This document shows, one piece after another, positions 28,224 to 36,064 of a stretch of DNA of 64,000 bases (position 1 is its first letter; the number at the start of each line of letters is the position of its first letter). This stretch comes from DASWZN01 sp963841635. Lineage in GTDB: Bacteria > Acidobacteriota > Terriglobia > Bryobacterales > Bryobacteraceae. The stretch covers positions 3,224,001 through 3,288,000 of the forward strand of contig CAWJDO010000002.1 of assembly GCA_963841635.1 (NCBI GenBank), written 5' to 3'. The notes beneath the pieces are model-generated. The model did not search any database, was not told the DNA's origin, and was given only the letters and a program-made list of their open reading frames with translations. The translations under genes and the position numbers were made by a program.

Positions 28224-31200
28224 ATGCGCCTCCCATTTCTCACTGCCGCTACGTTTGCGGCCGCCTGCTGCGCTCTAGCACAGCCGCTGCTGCTCCAGAA
28301 GCCGGCGGTCAGCCAGACCCGGATCGCTTTCTCTTATGGCGGCGACCTGTGGGTGGTCGGCCGCGAGGGCGGCGAGGCGCGGCGACTGACGGCCGGCGCC
28401 GGCATCGAGAGCGATCCACAGTTCTCGCCCGACGGTTCGCTCATCGCCTTCACCGGCGAGTATGACGGCAACCGCGACGTCTATGTGGTCGCGGCCGAGG
28501 GCGGCGAGCCGCGCCGTTTGACCTATCATCCCGATCCCGATACCGTGATCGGCTGGACGCCGGACGGTAAGCGCATCCTGTTCCGCTCCACGCGCGCGAG
28601 CTACTCCCGTTTCTCCCGCCTCTTCACCGTCGCCGCCGAGGGCGGAGGATTGCCCGACCAGCTGCCTTTGCCGATGGCCGAGGAAGGCGCCTGGTCGCCG
28701 GACGGAAAGCGCCTCGCCTACGTGCCGCTGCCGCACGCCTTCGACGCCTGGAAGCGATACCGCGGCGGGCGCACCAGTTCCATCTGGATTGCGGATCTCG
28801 CCGACTCCCACATCGAAAAGGTACCGCGCGAGAACTCGAACGACTTCGATCCGATGTGGGTGAAGGACCGCATCTACTTTCTCTCCGATCGCAACGGGCC
28901 TGTCACGCTCTTCTACTACGACCTCAAAACGCAGAAGATTGTCCCGGCGCTCCCAGCGAGCGGGTTCGACATCAAGTCGGCCTCGGCCGGCGCGGATGCA
29001 ATCGTGTACGAGCAGTTCGGCTCGCTGCACCTTTACGATCTGAAGTCCGGCCACGAGCGCACGATCGAGGTCAGCATCGCCGCCGATCTGCCCCAGACGC
29101 GGCCGGCCTTTGTGAAGGCCGCCCGATATATCGGGACCGAAGGGCTGTCCCCATCCGGCGCGCGGGCGGTCTTCAGCGCGCGCGGTGAGATCGTCACGGT
29201 CCCCGCCGAGAAGGGCGACGCCCGCAACCTGACCAACACGCCGGGCATCGCGGAGCGCGATCCGGCCTGGTCGCCGGACGGCATGCGCATCGCCTGGTTC
29301 TCCGACGAATCGGGCGAGTACGCGCTGCACATACGGGCTCAAAACGGCATGGGCGAAGTTACTAAGATCAAGCTGCCTCCTTCGTTTTACTACGCGCCCA
29401 TGTGGTCGCCCGACAGCAAGAAGATCGCCTTTACGGACAAGGCTGAGGCGGTCTGGTACATCGATCTGGAAAAGCGCGAGCCGATTAAGGTGGATGCCGA
29501 CACCTACAAGGATCCAGGCGGAGGCATAGCACCCTGCTGGGCGCCCGACAGCCGCTGGATCGCGTATACCAAGATCCTCAAGAACCACATGCGCGCCGTG
29601 TTCGCGTACTCGATCGAGACCGGCAAGACGGCCGAGATCACGGACGGAATGAGCGATGCGCGCTATGCCGTGTTCGACCGCAACGGTGAGAGTCTCTATT
29701 TCACCGCGAGCACGGACATCGGCCCCACCACGGGCTGGCTCGATATGTCGAGCATGGACCGGCCCGTTACCCGCAGCGTCTACGTGGTGGTGCTGCGGAA
29801 AGACCTGGCGTCGCCGCTCGCGCCCGAAAGCGACGAAGAGAAGCCCGACAAGAAACCCGACGCGAAGGACAAGGACAAAGATAAAGACAAGAAGGAGCCG
29901 GCGCCCGTCCGCATCGATTTCGACGGCATCGGCCAGCGCATTCTCGCCCTGCCGGTGCCGGCCCGCAACTACAGCGGGCTCTATGCGGGCAAGACCGGCA
30001 CGCTGTATCTGCTCGAAGATCCACCGGTTGGCATTCGCCAGACCCAGCCCGAGGGGACGGTCCAGAAGTTCGAGCTGAAGACGCGCAAGACCGAGAAGTT
30101 CCTGGACGGCGTGCGTGCCTTCGACATATCGTTCGATGGCGAGAAAGTGCTCTACCGCAAGGGCGACCAGTGGTTCATCGCCAAAGCGGACGCGGCGCCG
30201 AAGGCCGGCGACGGCCGCCTGAAGATCGATGACATAGAGCTCCGCGTCGATCCCCGCGCCGAGTGGAAGCAGATGTACAGCGAGGTCTGGCGGATCGAAC
30301 GCGACTTCTTCTACGATCCGAATCTTCACGGCGTGGACCTGGCCACCTACAAAGCCAGATACGAGCCGTATCTGGAACGGCTGGGCAGCCGTCCCGAGTT
30401 GAATTATCTCTTCACGGAGATGCTGGGAGAGCTGACCGTCGGCCACCTTTATGTGCGCGGCGGGGCGCAGCCCGAGGCCAAGCGCGTCCCCGGCGGCCTG
30501 CTCGGCGCCGACTACAAGATCGAGAACGGCCGCTACCGATTTGCCAAGGTCTATGACGGCGAGAACTGGAATCCGGAGCTTCGCGCGCCGCTAACCCAGC
30601 CGGGCGTGAACGTGGTGGTGGGCGAGTATCTGCTGGCCGTGAACGGCCGCGAGCTGAAAGCCTCCGACGAAGTGTACAGTTTCTTCGAAGAGACCGCGGG
30701 CAAGTCGGTGGTGCTCAAGGTGGGGCCGGAGGCGGGCGGAGAGAAATCGCGCGAGGTCACCGTGGTGCCTGTCGAGAGCGAAGCCGGCCTGCGGAACCTG
30801 GCCTGGATCGAGGAGAACCGGCGCAAGGTGGAAAAGCTGAGCGCCGGCCGTCTGGCCTATGTGTACCTGCCGAACACCTCGGTGGCAGGCTACACCTCTT
30901 TCAACCGTTACTACTTCGCGCAGGAGGACAAAGCGGGAGCGGTGATCGACGAGCGCTTCAACGGCGGCGGGGCCGCGGCCGATTACATCATCGACTACAT
31001 GCGCCGTCCGCTCATGAATTACTTCATGACGCGCGACGGAGAGCCGTTCACCACGCCCGTCGGCGCCATCTTCGGGCCGAAGGTGATGATCATCAATGAA
31101 CTCGCCGGCTCGGGCGGCGACCTGATGCCGTGGATGTTCCGCAAGGCCAAGGTCGGCAAGCTCGTGGGCAAGCGCACCTGGGGCGGCCTGGTCGGGATCT

Positions 31201-31454
31201 TCGGATTCCCCGCGCTGATCGATGGCGGTACGGTCACCGCGCCGAATCTGGCGTTCTACAATACCGAGGGCGCGTGGGACGTGGAGAACCACGGCGTCGC
31301 GCCGGATGTCGAAGTGGAGTTCGACCCGCAGGCCTGGCGCGCCGGTCACGACCCGCAGTTGGAGCGCGCCGTCGAGATCGCGCTGGCGGAGTTGCAGAAG
31401 AATCCGCAGGCGGTTGGGAAACGCCCCCCGTTCCCGAACTATCATAAGAAGTAG
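28224..31454 (+). CDS. Secreted tricorn-type protease (PD40 propeller, PDZ, S41 peptidase)
   Basis: This is a 1076-residue protein. A signal peptide (LPFLTAATFAAACCALAQP) is followed by many PD40/WD-like blades (QFSPDGSLIAFTG, AWSPDGKRLAY). A Lys/Asp-rich linker with KDKDKDKDKK lies near residues 540-560. Then come a C1-type helical domain, a PDZ, and an S41 core with ERFNGGGAAADYI and the nucleophile in AGSGGD (Ser963). It would degrade peptides in the periplasm or outside. I use the ATG at 28224; the frame is open upstream, but those codons are antisense to the hicB-like gene. Confidence 0.9.
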   Translation: MRLPFLTAATFAAACCALAQPLLLQKPAVSQTRIAFSYGGDLWVVGREGGEARRLTAGAGIESDPQFSPDGSLIAFTGEYDGNRDVYVVAAEGGEPRRLTYHPDPDTVIGWTPDGKRILFRSTRASYSRFSRLFTVAAEGGGLPDQLPLPMAEEGAWSPDGKRLAYVPLPHAFDAWKRYRGGRTSSIWIADLADSHIEKVPRENSNDFDPMWVKDRIYFLSDRNGPVTLFYYDLKTQKIVPALPASGFDIKSASAGADAIVYEQFGSLHLYDLKSGHERTIEVSIAADLPQTRPAFVKAARYIGTEGLSPSGARAVFSARGEIVTVPAEKGDARNLTNTPGIAERDPAWSPDGMRIAWFSDESGEYALHIRAQNGMGEVTKIKLPPSFYYAPMWSPDSKKIAFTDKAEAVWYIDLEKREPIKVDADTYKDPGGGIAPCWAPDSRWIAYTKILKNHMRAVFAYSIETGKTAEITDGMSDARYAVFDRNGESLYFTASTDIGPTTGWLDMSSMDRPVTRSVYVVVLRKDLASPLAPESDEEKPDKKPDAKDKDKDKDKKEPAPVRIDFDGIGQRILALPVPARNYSGLYAGKTGTLYLLEDPPVGIRQTQPEGTVQKFELKTRKTEKFLDGVRAFDISFDGEKVLYRKGDQWFIAKADAAPKAGDGRLKIDDIELRVDPRAEWKQMYSEVWRIERDFFYDPNLHGVDLATYKARYEPYLERLGSRPELNYLFTEMLGELTVGHLYVRGGAQPEAKRVPGGLLGADYKIENGRYRFAKVYDGENWNPELRAPLTQPGVNVVVGEYLLAVNGRELKASDEVYSFFEETAGKSVVLKVGPEAGGEKSREVTVVPVESEAGLRNLAWIEENRRKVEKLSAGRLAYVYLPNTSVAGYTSFNRYYFAQEDKAGAVIDERFNGGGAAADYIIDYMRRPLMNYFMTRDGEPFTTPVGAIFGPKVMIINELAGSGGDLMPWMFRKAKVGKLVGKRTWGGLVGIFGFPALIDGGTVTAPNLAFYNTEGAWDVENHGVAPDVEVEFDPQAWRAGHDPQLERAVEIALAELQKNPQAVGKRPPFPNYHKK

Positions 31455-31464
31455 GGTTTCGGGG

Positions 31465-32160
31465 ATGCGCAAGCTTGCGGCGTTTTTAGGCGGTGTTCTG
31501 GCCGTCTACGTTCTGCTTCTGGCGGGGATGACGTTCGCCATGTACCAACCGCCCGCGGTGTTCGGCCGCCTTATGTCCCACGTGCCCGATGCCGCGTTCT
31601 ACGTGCTCCCTTTCCGATCGCTCTGGATGGAGGCGCGTGCCGGACATCTCGGCGCCGGCGATCCGGCTCCCGATTTTGCGCTCAACACGCTCGACCGCTC
31701 CTCCCGCGTGCGCCTCTCCGATCTGAACGGCCGCCCGGTCGTGCTGGTTTTCGGAAGCTACACTTGACCGCCATTTCGCCGGGAGGTTCCCGCGCTGAAC
31801 GAGCTGTACCGGCGGTACAAGGATCGCGTGGCTTTCTACGTGGTCTACATTCGCGAGGCTCACCCCAGCGATGGCTGGCAGATGCCGTCGAACGTCCGCG
31901 AGCAGGTGGTCTTCCGAGCCCCGAAGTCTTTGGGCGAGCGGGATGAGGTGGCGGGCGCGTGCGTGCGGCGCCTCGCGATCGAGATCCCGGCGCTGATCGA
32001 CGATATCGACGACGCGGTCGAGCGAGCCTACACCGGCTGGCCCGACCGGCTGTATGTCATCGGCCCCGACGGCCGCATCGTTTACAAGAGCGCGCCAGGG
32101 CCGTACGGCTTCGACCCGAGCGGCGTGGCGGCAACGCTGAAGCGCCTGGCTGGGAGCTGA
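31465..32160 (+). CDS. Deiodinase-like selenoprotein (thioredoxin fold), in-frame TGA at 31765-31767 read as Sec
   Basis: Reading through TGA 31765-31767 gives one continuous 231-residue protein. It has a membrane anchor (AAFLGGVLAVYVLLLAGMTFAM), then GDPAPDFALNTLDRSSRVRL and VLVFGSYT-U-PPFRREVPAL, and later AFYVVYIREAHPSDGWQ. GSxTUPPF with Sec is the active-site signature of the iodothyronine deiodinase family (PF00837), and the downstream YIREAHPSDGW is also typical. Sec is residue 101. The frame after the TGA is kept for all 130 remaining codons, and the downstream half lacks a good start of its own. A hairpin suited to bacterial Sec insertion follows the TGA. The substrate is unknown; redox chemistry is expected. 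Confidence 0.85.
31780..31792 (+). promoter_or_regulatory. Candidate bacterial SECIS hairpin
   Basis: CGGGA-GGT-TCCCG forms a 5-bp stem with a GG-starting loop. The loop begins 18 nt after the TGA, within the distance range described for bacterial SECIS elements (about 16-37 nt) and with the expected G in the apical loop. It lies within the coding sequence, as bacterial SECIS elements do. Confidence 0.6.
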
Positions 32161-32180
32161 GCCGCGCGCTATCCTGAGGG

Positions 32181-32756
32181 TTGAAGCGGCTACGCGAAAG
32201 CTTGGTGTTCGCCTTCCTTCTCGTGGCTGCACAGTGCAGTTGCCTGGCGCAATACATTCCGCCCACGCAGGCCGAACGGAACACCGGCTACTTGAAGAGC
32301 CTGGTGAATCCTCTCGCGCTGGTGGCGGCCGGGGCCGGCTCCGGAATCAGCCAGTGGCGGGATACGCCGCACGAATGGGGACAGGGCGGGGGAGCATATG
32401 CCCTGCGCTTCGTGAACTCGTACGGCTACCACTTCGTGCGCCAGACGATGATGTTCGGCGCATCGAGTGTGCTCGGCGAAGACAACCGGTATTTTCCGTG
32501 CCCGCGTTCCGGCGCCAAGACGCGGATCCGGTATGCGATCGAGAGTAACTTCCTGGCGCGCCACACCGACGGCTCGCGGCACTTTTCCTATTCGTGGTTT
32601 GGGGCGACCCTGGGGACCGCGGCGCTTTCGCGCGTCTGGCAGCCCCCGAGCACGCGCACGCCTCGCAATATCGCCAGCAGTTTCGGGATCGCCGTGGCGG
32701 TGCAGGTGGGCTTCCGCGTCGCGCACGAGTTCGTGCCGTTTATGCGACGCAGGTGA
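32181..32756 (+). CDS. Secreted hypothetical protein
   Basis: It starts at a TTG after a GAGGG ribosome site. The 191-residue product has a signal peptide (LVFAFLLVAAQCSCLAQ), then aromatic and Gly-rich segments (GGGAYALRFVNSYGYHFVRQ) and a final hydrophobic stretch before FMRRR. It looks like an exported or outer-membrane-associated protein. I do not recognise the family. It lies 20 bp after the selenoprotein gene on the same strand, so the two may be cotranscribed. Confidence 0.6.
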   Translation: MKRLRESLVFAFLLVAAQCSCLAQYIPPTQAERNTGYLKSLVNPLALVAAGAGSGISQWRDTPHEWGQGGGAYALRFVNSYGYHFVRQTMMFGASSVLGEDNRYFPCPRSGAKTRIRYAIESNFLARHTDGSRHFSYSWFGATLGTAALSRVWQPPSTRTPRNIASSFGIAVAVQVGFRVAHEFVPFMRRR

Positions 32757-32781
32757 GGATGCTGGTCGCGCTTACTTCCTT

Positions 32782-35190
32782 TCAGGAAGTTGGACGGAGG
32801 CGGGTCTGGAGACCCGCTGCAGGACTGGAGTCCTGCCCCACTGCCACCTGCTCGGCGCGCCTGCGGCTGAGGGCGAGCGTCGCCATCGCGCAGAGGTACA
32901 TGGCGCCACCCACGAGCAGGGTCTCGCGCAGACCCATGTAGATGGCGAGGACGATCGCGGCCACGGAGCCGAGCACGCTCGCAGCCGCATTCAGCGACCA
33001 GGCCCAGCGCACCGACGGCTTATGCATCTCCTCGAGGCGGCGCAGGCCAGTGGGGAAGGGAACTCCCATGAGGAACCCGGCCGGCGCGATCAGCAGCACG
33101 CTGATCAGGAACTTCACCGGGAGCGGCAGGCCGACTCCCGCGCCCAGTACCGGTGACACGGAGAACGCGAGAACCGCTACCAGCAGGGCCACCAGCGCCA
33201 GCACGCGCGCCAAACGCGTATCCGTGGTGCCTGCGATCCTGCGGCTGGAGTAACTGCCCAGCCCGCTCGAGATCAGCATCGAGAAGATGATTACCGTGAG
33301 GGCGTAGGTGGGATGGCCGAGGAAGAGTACGAATGTTTGCACCAGCGCGACCTGGATCAAAATGTAACCCGCGCCGAGGAAGATGAAATACCACAGGAAT
33401 CGCAGGACGCGCTTGTCCGAAGGCAGCCGGCTTCCGAGCAACAGCCGCGGCAGCCCCAGCATGATCCCGGTGGCGAGCGTGCTCACAATGAGCAGGCCGA
33501 ACAGCAGCGGAACGGCGCGGTTGACCTGGTAATCGGCGCTGAGGCGGGAGGCGTGCTTCAGGAAGTCCCACACATCGCGCGGCTGAACGGTATAGAAGAA
33601 GAACGGCCGGTTGTCGTCCACGGAGGAAACGTCGTAGCGGTACTGCGCCTCGAACGCAGACGGGTCCTGGCTGCGAGCGAGCCGCGTGAACGCGTTCGGA
33701 ATCGTCTCGTCCGGAGCGTAGAGAAAGCGGAAATGTCCGTGGGGCGCCGCGGCCCGGAGCCGCGCCAGATCGGAGTCCTGGAAAGCGCTGCGGCCGATGA
33801 GGACGGTGTCGGTGGCTCCCCATTTCGCCAACTCCGACGCCCCGCCTTCGCGAACCACAATGATATGCCGTTCGAGGTCGGTCTGGCCCACCCGGGCGAG
33901 CGCCACGCGGGCCAGGGAGATCAGCCGCAGCGATTCGCGCGGCGGTTCGAGGCCCCAGCGCGTGAACACCAGAATCCCGTTGGGCTCAAGATGGTTGAAG
34001 TATTCGTAGAAAGCGTCGGAGGTGTACAGGTTGTTCTCGGAGAGAGCAAACGCGCCGGCGGCGGTCGAAGCCCACGTGTCCACCAGCGTCATCTGGATCA
34101 CGCCGTACTTCTCGTCGGTTCGCCGTACGAAGCTGCGGCCGTCCTCGACGCGTATGCGCACCTCCGGGCGGGAGTAGAGGCGCCGGCTCAGGTCCGGGAA
34201 CCGCTCTCGCATAATCGTGGTGGCGATGATGGGGTTGATCTCGACGCCGGTGACGTCGTGGCAACCCGAAGCCAGCGCGCGCGCCAGATCCCATCCGCCG
34301 CCGGCGCCGATGACGAGCGCCTTGGCGCCGGGCCTTAGCGCGTAGACCAGCCCCGGACCTTGGTACAGCAGGTCGTTCCGATCCTTGTCGGAAAGGTGCG
34401 CCAGATCGAAACTCGGAATGCCGGTGGCGGCGTCGGCGTCGATGACGATGTTCGGCATTCCGCTGTCCTTATCCCGCGTGAGAGCGATGCGCGAGAAACT
34501 GTTCCAGCGGACAAAGCGCTCCCCGGCCAGCTCCTTACCCTTGGCGTATTTCACGTCGATGAGCGGAACGACGGCGTTCGCGCACACGAGCACGATCAAC
34601 GCTCCCGCCAGCGCCGCGGCTCCGGCGAGCCCTTTGCGGCTCTCCGCCATGCGAAACCAGCTCAGGGCGGAAACCGCATAGAGCAGCGCCGCCACGATCA
34701 CGGTATTCGGTCCGCCAAGGCTATCGAGGAGCGGGATGAGGAGGAGGCAACCGGCCGCCGCGCCGGCGAGGTCGGCGAAGTAGACACGGTCCACGCGCTC
34801 AATGGTCTCGGCGATGGCGAGCGAGATGGTGGTGCCGGCGGCGAAGAAGGGCAGGGCACTGGTGAAATAGACCAGCGCCAGCGTTCCGTAACCCATCTCG
34901 CCGCGCAGGCCGAGCACCACCACCAACGCGACCAGCGCCAGGGCCGCGTTCACGCCTGCGATCACGCCCAGCTTCGCGAAGAACGGGCGCCGCCATTCCG
35001 CCATCACATACGAGAAGACGCCTCCCACGCCCAGCCCGAAGAGCGCAATGGAGATGGCCAGAAAGGCGAAGTGGTAGTAGAAGACCACCGAGAAGATTCG
35101 AGTCAGCGCCAGTTCCAGCAGCAGGGTCGCGAGGGTGGTCAGTCCGACGCCTAAGTAGAGCGGGCGCCAATGGAGGAATGGTTTGTTCAT
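32782..35190 (-). CDS. Membrane-fused spermidine-synthase-like protein
   Basis: The 802-residue protein has an N-terminal membrane block (TTLATLLLELALTRIFSVVF onward, about six helices). A class I methyltransferase-like spermidine-synthase domain follows with LVIGAGGGWDLARALASG, VTGVEINPII and VEDGRSFVRR. A second membrane block lies at the C-terminus. Stand-alone polyamine synthases are much shorter; fusions of this type are common in some soil bacteria and of unknown substrate. The C-terminal tail (QDSSPAAGLQTRLRPTS) is translated repeat DNA of family B, so the original C-terminus was probably elsewhere. Confidence 0.8.
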   Translation of the reverse strand: MNKPFLHWRPLYLGVGLTTLATLLLELALTRIFSVVFYYHFAFLAISIALFGLGVGGVFSYVMAEWRRPFFAKLGVIAGVNAALALVALVVVLGLRGEMGYGTLALVYFTSALPFFAAGTTISLAIAETIERVDRVYFADLAGAAAGCLLLIPLLDSLGGPNTVIVAALLYAVSALSWFRMAESRKGLAGAAALAGALIVLVCANAVVPLIDVKYAKGKELAGERFVRWNSFSRIALTRDKDSGMPNIVIDADAATGIPSFDLAHLSDKDRNDLLYQGPGLVYALRPGAKALVIGAGGGWDLARALASGCHDVTGVEINPIIATTIMRERFPDLSRRLYSRPEVRIRVEDGRSFVRRTDEKYGVIQMTLVDTWASTAAGAFALSENNLYTSDAFYEYFNHLEPNGILVFTRWGLEPPRESLRLISLARVALARVGQTDLERHIIVVREGGASELAKWGATDTVLIGRSAFQDSDLARLRAAAPHGHFRFLYAPDETIPNAFTRLARSQDPSAFEAQYRYDVSSVDDNRPFFFYTVQPRDVWDFLKHASRLSADYQVNRAVPLLFGLLIVSTLATGIMLGLPRLLLGSRLPSDKRVLRFLWYFIFLGAGYILIQVALVQTFVLFLGHPTYALTVIIFSMLISSGLGSYSSRRIAGTTDTRLARVLALVALLVAVLAFSVSPVLGAGVGLPLPVKFLISVLLIAPAGFLMGVPFPTGLRRLEEMHKPSVRWAWSLNAAASVLGSVAAIVLAIYMGLRETLLVGGAMYLCAMATLALSRRRAEQVAVGQDSSPAAGLQTRLRPTS
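32789..32843 (+). repeat. Dispersed double-hairpin repeat, family B, copy 2
   Basis: Identical over 55 nt to the copy at 26198-26252. It overlaps the 3' end of the convergent spermidine-synthase-like gene, supplying its last ~18 codons, and lies 32 bp after the stop of the secreted hypothetical gene. Confidence 0.9.
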
Positions 35191-35239
35191 GTGAGCACGG
35201 CAAAGCGCAATCTTCTATGGTAAGCTACCCCTGCCGGAT

Positions 35240-35725
35240 ATGTCCGAGGATGCTGACTTCCTCCGCCGCGAGCGGATTAACGACGCCTTAACGGAATTCG
35301 AGAGGCGCATCGTGCACCAACTGCTGCCGGTGAGCCATTCCGAGTGTTGGGACCTGCTGCTGAACCGGCCGCCCAACCGCGGCACGGAAGGCCCTCATCC
35401 GCCTGCCGACCCCTTGCCACTGCGGTATGAGACGCATGACGGGCTTGCGCTGTTACGGGTTGTCGACGCCGAGGCGGCCAACCGTGCCTGCTTCGATTGC
35501 CCGCTCTTCGGACGCAGCCACTGCTGCGGCGGGTTGGTCTTTCTGCATTACGCATTGCGCGACTCGGGAGTGCGACGGCCGCTGGACTGGCTGGCGCTGG
35601 AGTTCGAGCCGGGTCTCTATCTGCCGGACTGGGAGCGGATGCTCGCGAACCAGCGCCGCATCCTGCTGTCGCTGCGGGCGCATTTCGAGGCGAATCTGGA
35701 GCGGGTGAGCGGGGAATTGGACTGA
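35240..35725 (+). CDS. Small Cys-containing hypothetical protein
   Basis: The 161-residue product has a cysteine cluster CFDCPLFGRSHCCGG flanked by predicted helices, and a WD-rich segment. The spacing of Cys and His would suit metal binding, but no family is recognised. It is divergent from the spermidine-synthase-like gene and convergent with the mazEF remnant; its stop lies near the truncated toxin. Confidence 0.6.
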   Translation: MSEDADFLRRERINDALTEFERRIVHQLLPVSHSECWDLLLNRPPNRGTEGPHPPADPLPLRYETHDGLALLRVVDAEAANRACFDCPLFGRSHCCGGLVFLHYALRDSGVRRPLDWLALEFEPGLYLPDWERMLANQRRILLSLRAHFEANLERVSGELD

Positions 35726-35734
35726 GGTGGGCGC

Positions 35735-35779
35735 TCGCGAGGCTGGCCGGCGCCGCCGGCACAGTTCGCCACGCTTCAC
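35735..35779 (-). pseudogene. mazF-type toxin remnant (first ~15 codons)
   Basis: A GTG overlaps the antitoxin stop and opens VKRGELCRRRRPASR, close to the usual start of MazF/PemK-type toxins (KRGELW or KRGDLY followed by basic residues). After these codons the frame continues only as antisense of the convergent gene. The toxin body appears deleted. Confidence 0.45.
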
Positions 35780-35997
35780 GGCAGTCGCTGGTACTCCAGT
35801 GTGTCCATTGCCTCGCGATTCAGGCGAGCGGCGTTGCGGTCAATGATCTCGATGTCATTCCCGTTCGGCGCCTGTCGTTCCAACCTGGCCAAGTAGGCCA
35901 CGGCGGCGCGCTCAAGTAACGCCGAACGGTCGTTGTCCACCCGGTCGAGCCGACGGAGCAAACCCCCAAGCAACGTGATCGATATCCTGACTCTCAC
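35776..35997 (-). CDS. Ribbon-helix-helix antitoxin-like protein, orphan
   Basis: The 73-residue protein starts MRVRISITLLGGLLRRLDRV, a beta strand and helix typical of CopG/MazE-like ribbon-helix-helix proteins, with NDRSALLERAAVAYLARLER as the second helix. The tail (NRNAARLNREAMDTLEYQRL type) resembles toxin-neutralising ends. It would be the antitoxin of the truncated toxin that overlaps its stop. With no intact toxin it may persist as a repressor or be decaying. Confidence 0.7.
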   Translation of the reverse strand: MRVRISITLLGGLLRRLDRVDNDRSALLERAAVAYLARLERQAPNGNDIEIIDRNAARLNREAMDTLEYQRLP

Positions 35998-36028
35998 GAT
36001 TCAACCATACTCCGCGCCGTCTGGTTCT

Positions 36029-36058
36029 CGACGGGCGACGAGCGACAAGCGACGGGCG
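36029..36058 (+). repeat. Dispersed 30-nt GCGAC-rich repeat, family D, copy 1
   Basis: The element starts CGACGGGCGACGAGCGACAA and ends GCGACGGGCG. Related 30-nt copies lie inverted to each other at about 45040-45073 (minus) and 45141-45170 (plus). This copy fills the gap between the OPT transporter stop and the antitoxin start. Confidence 0.7.
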
Positions 36059-36064
36059 TCCCGG

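Noticed and set aside
28275..30446. 723-codon minus-strand frame opposite the tricorn protease
   Set aside because: Shadow of a high-GC gene; the plus-strand product has clear PD40, PDZ and S41 features.
31765..31767. TGA as an ordinary nonsense mutation making a pseudogene
   Set aside because: It falls at the known Sec position of the family, the rest of the frame is intact for 130 codons, and a SECIS-like hairpin follows; kept only as an alternative to test.
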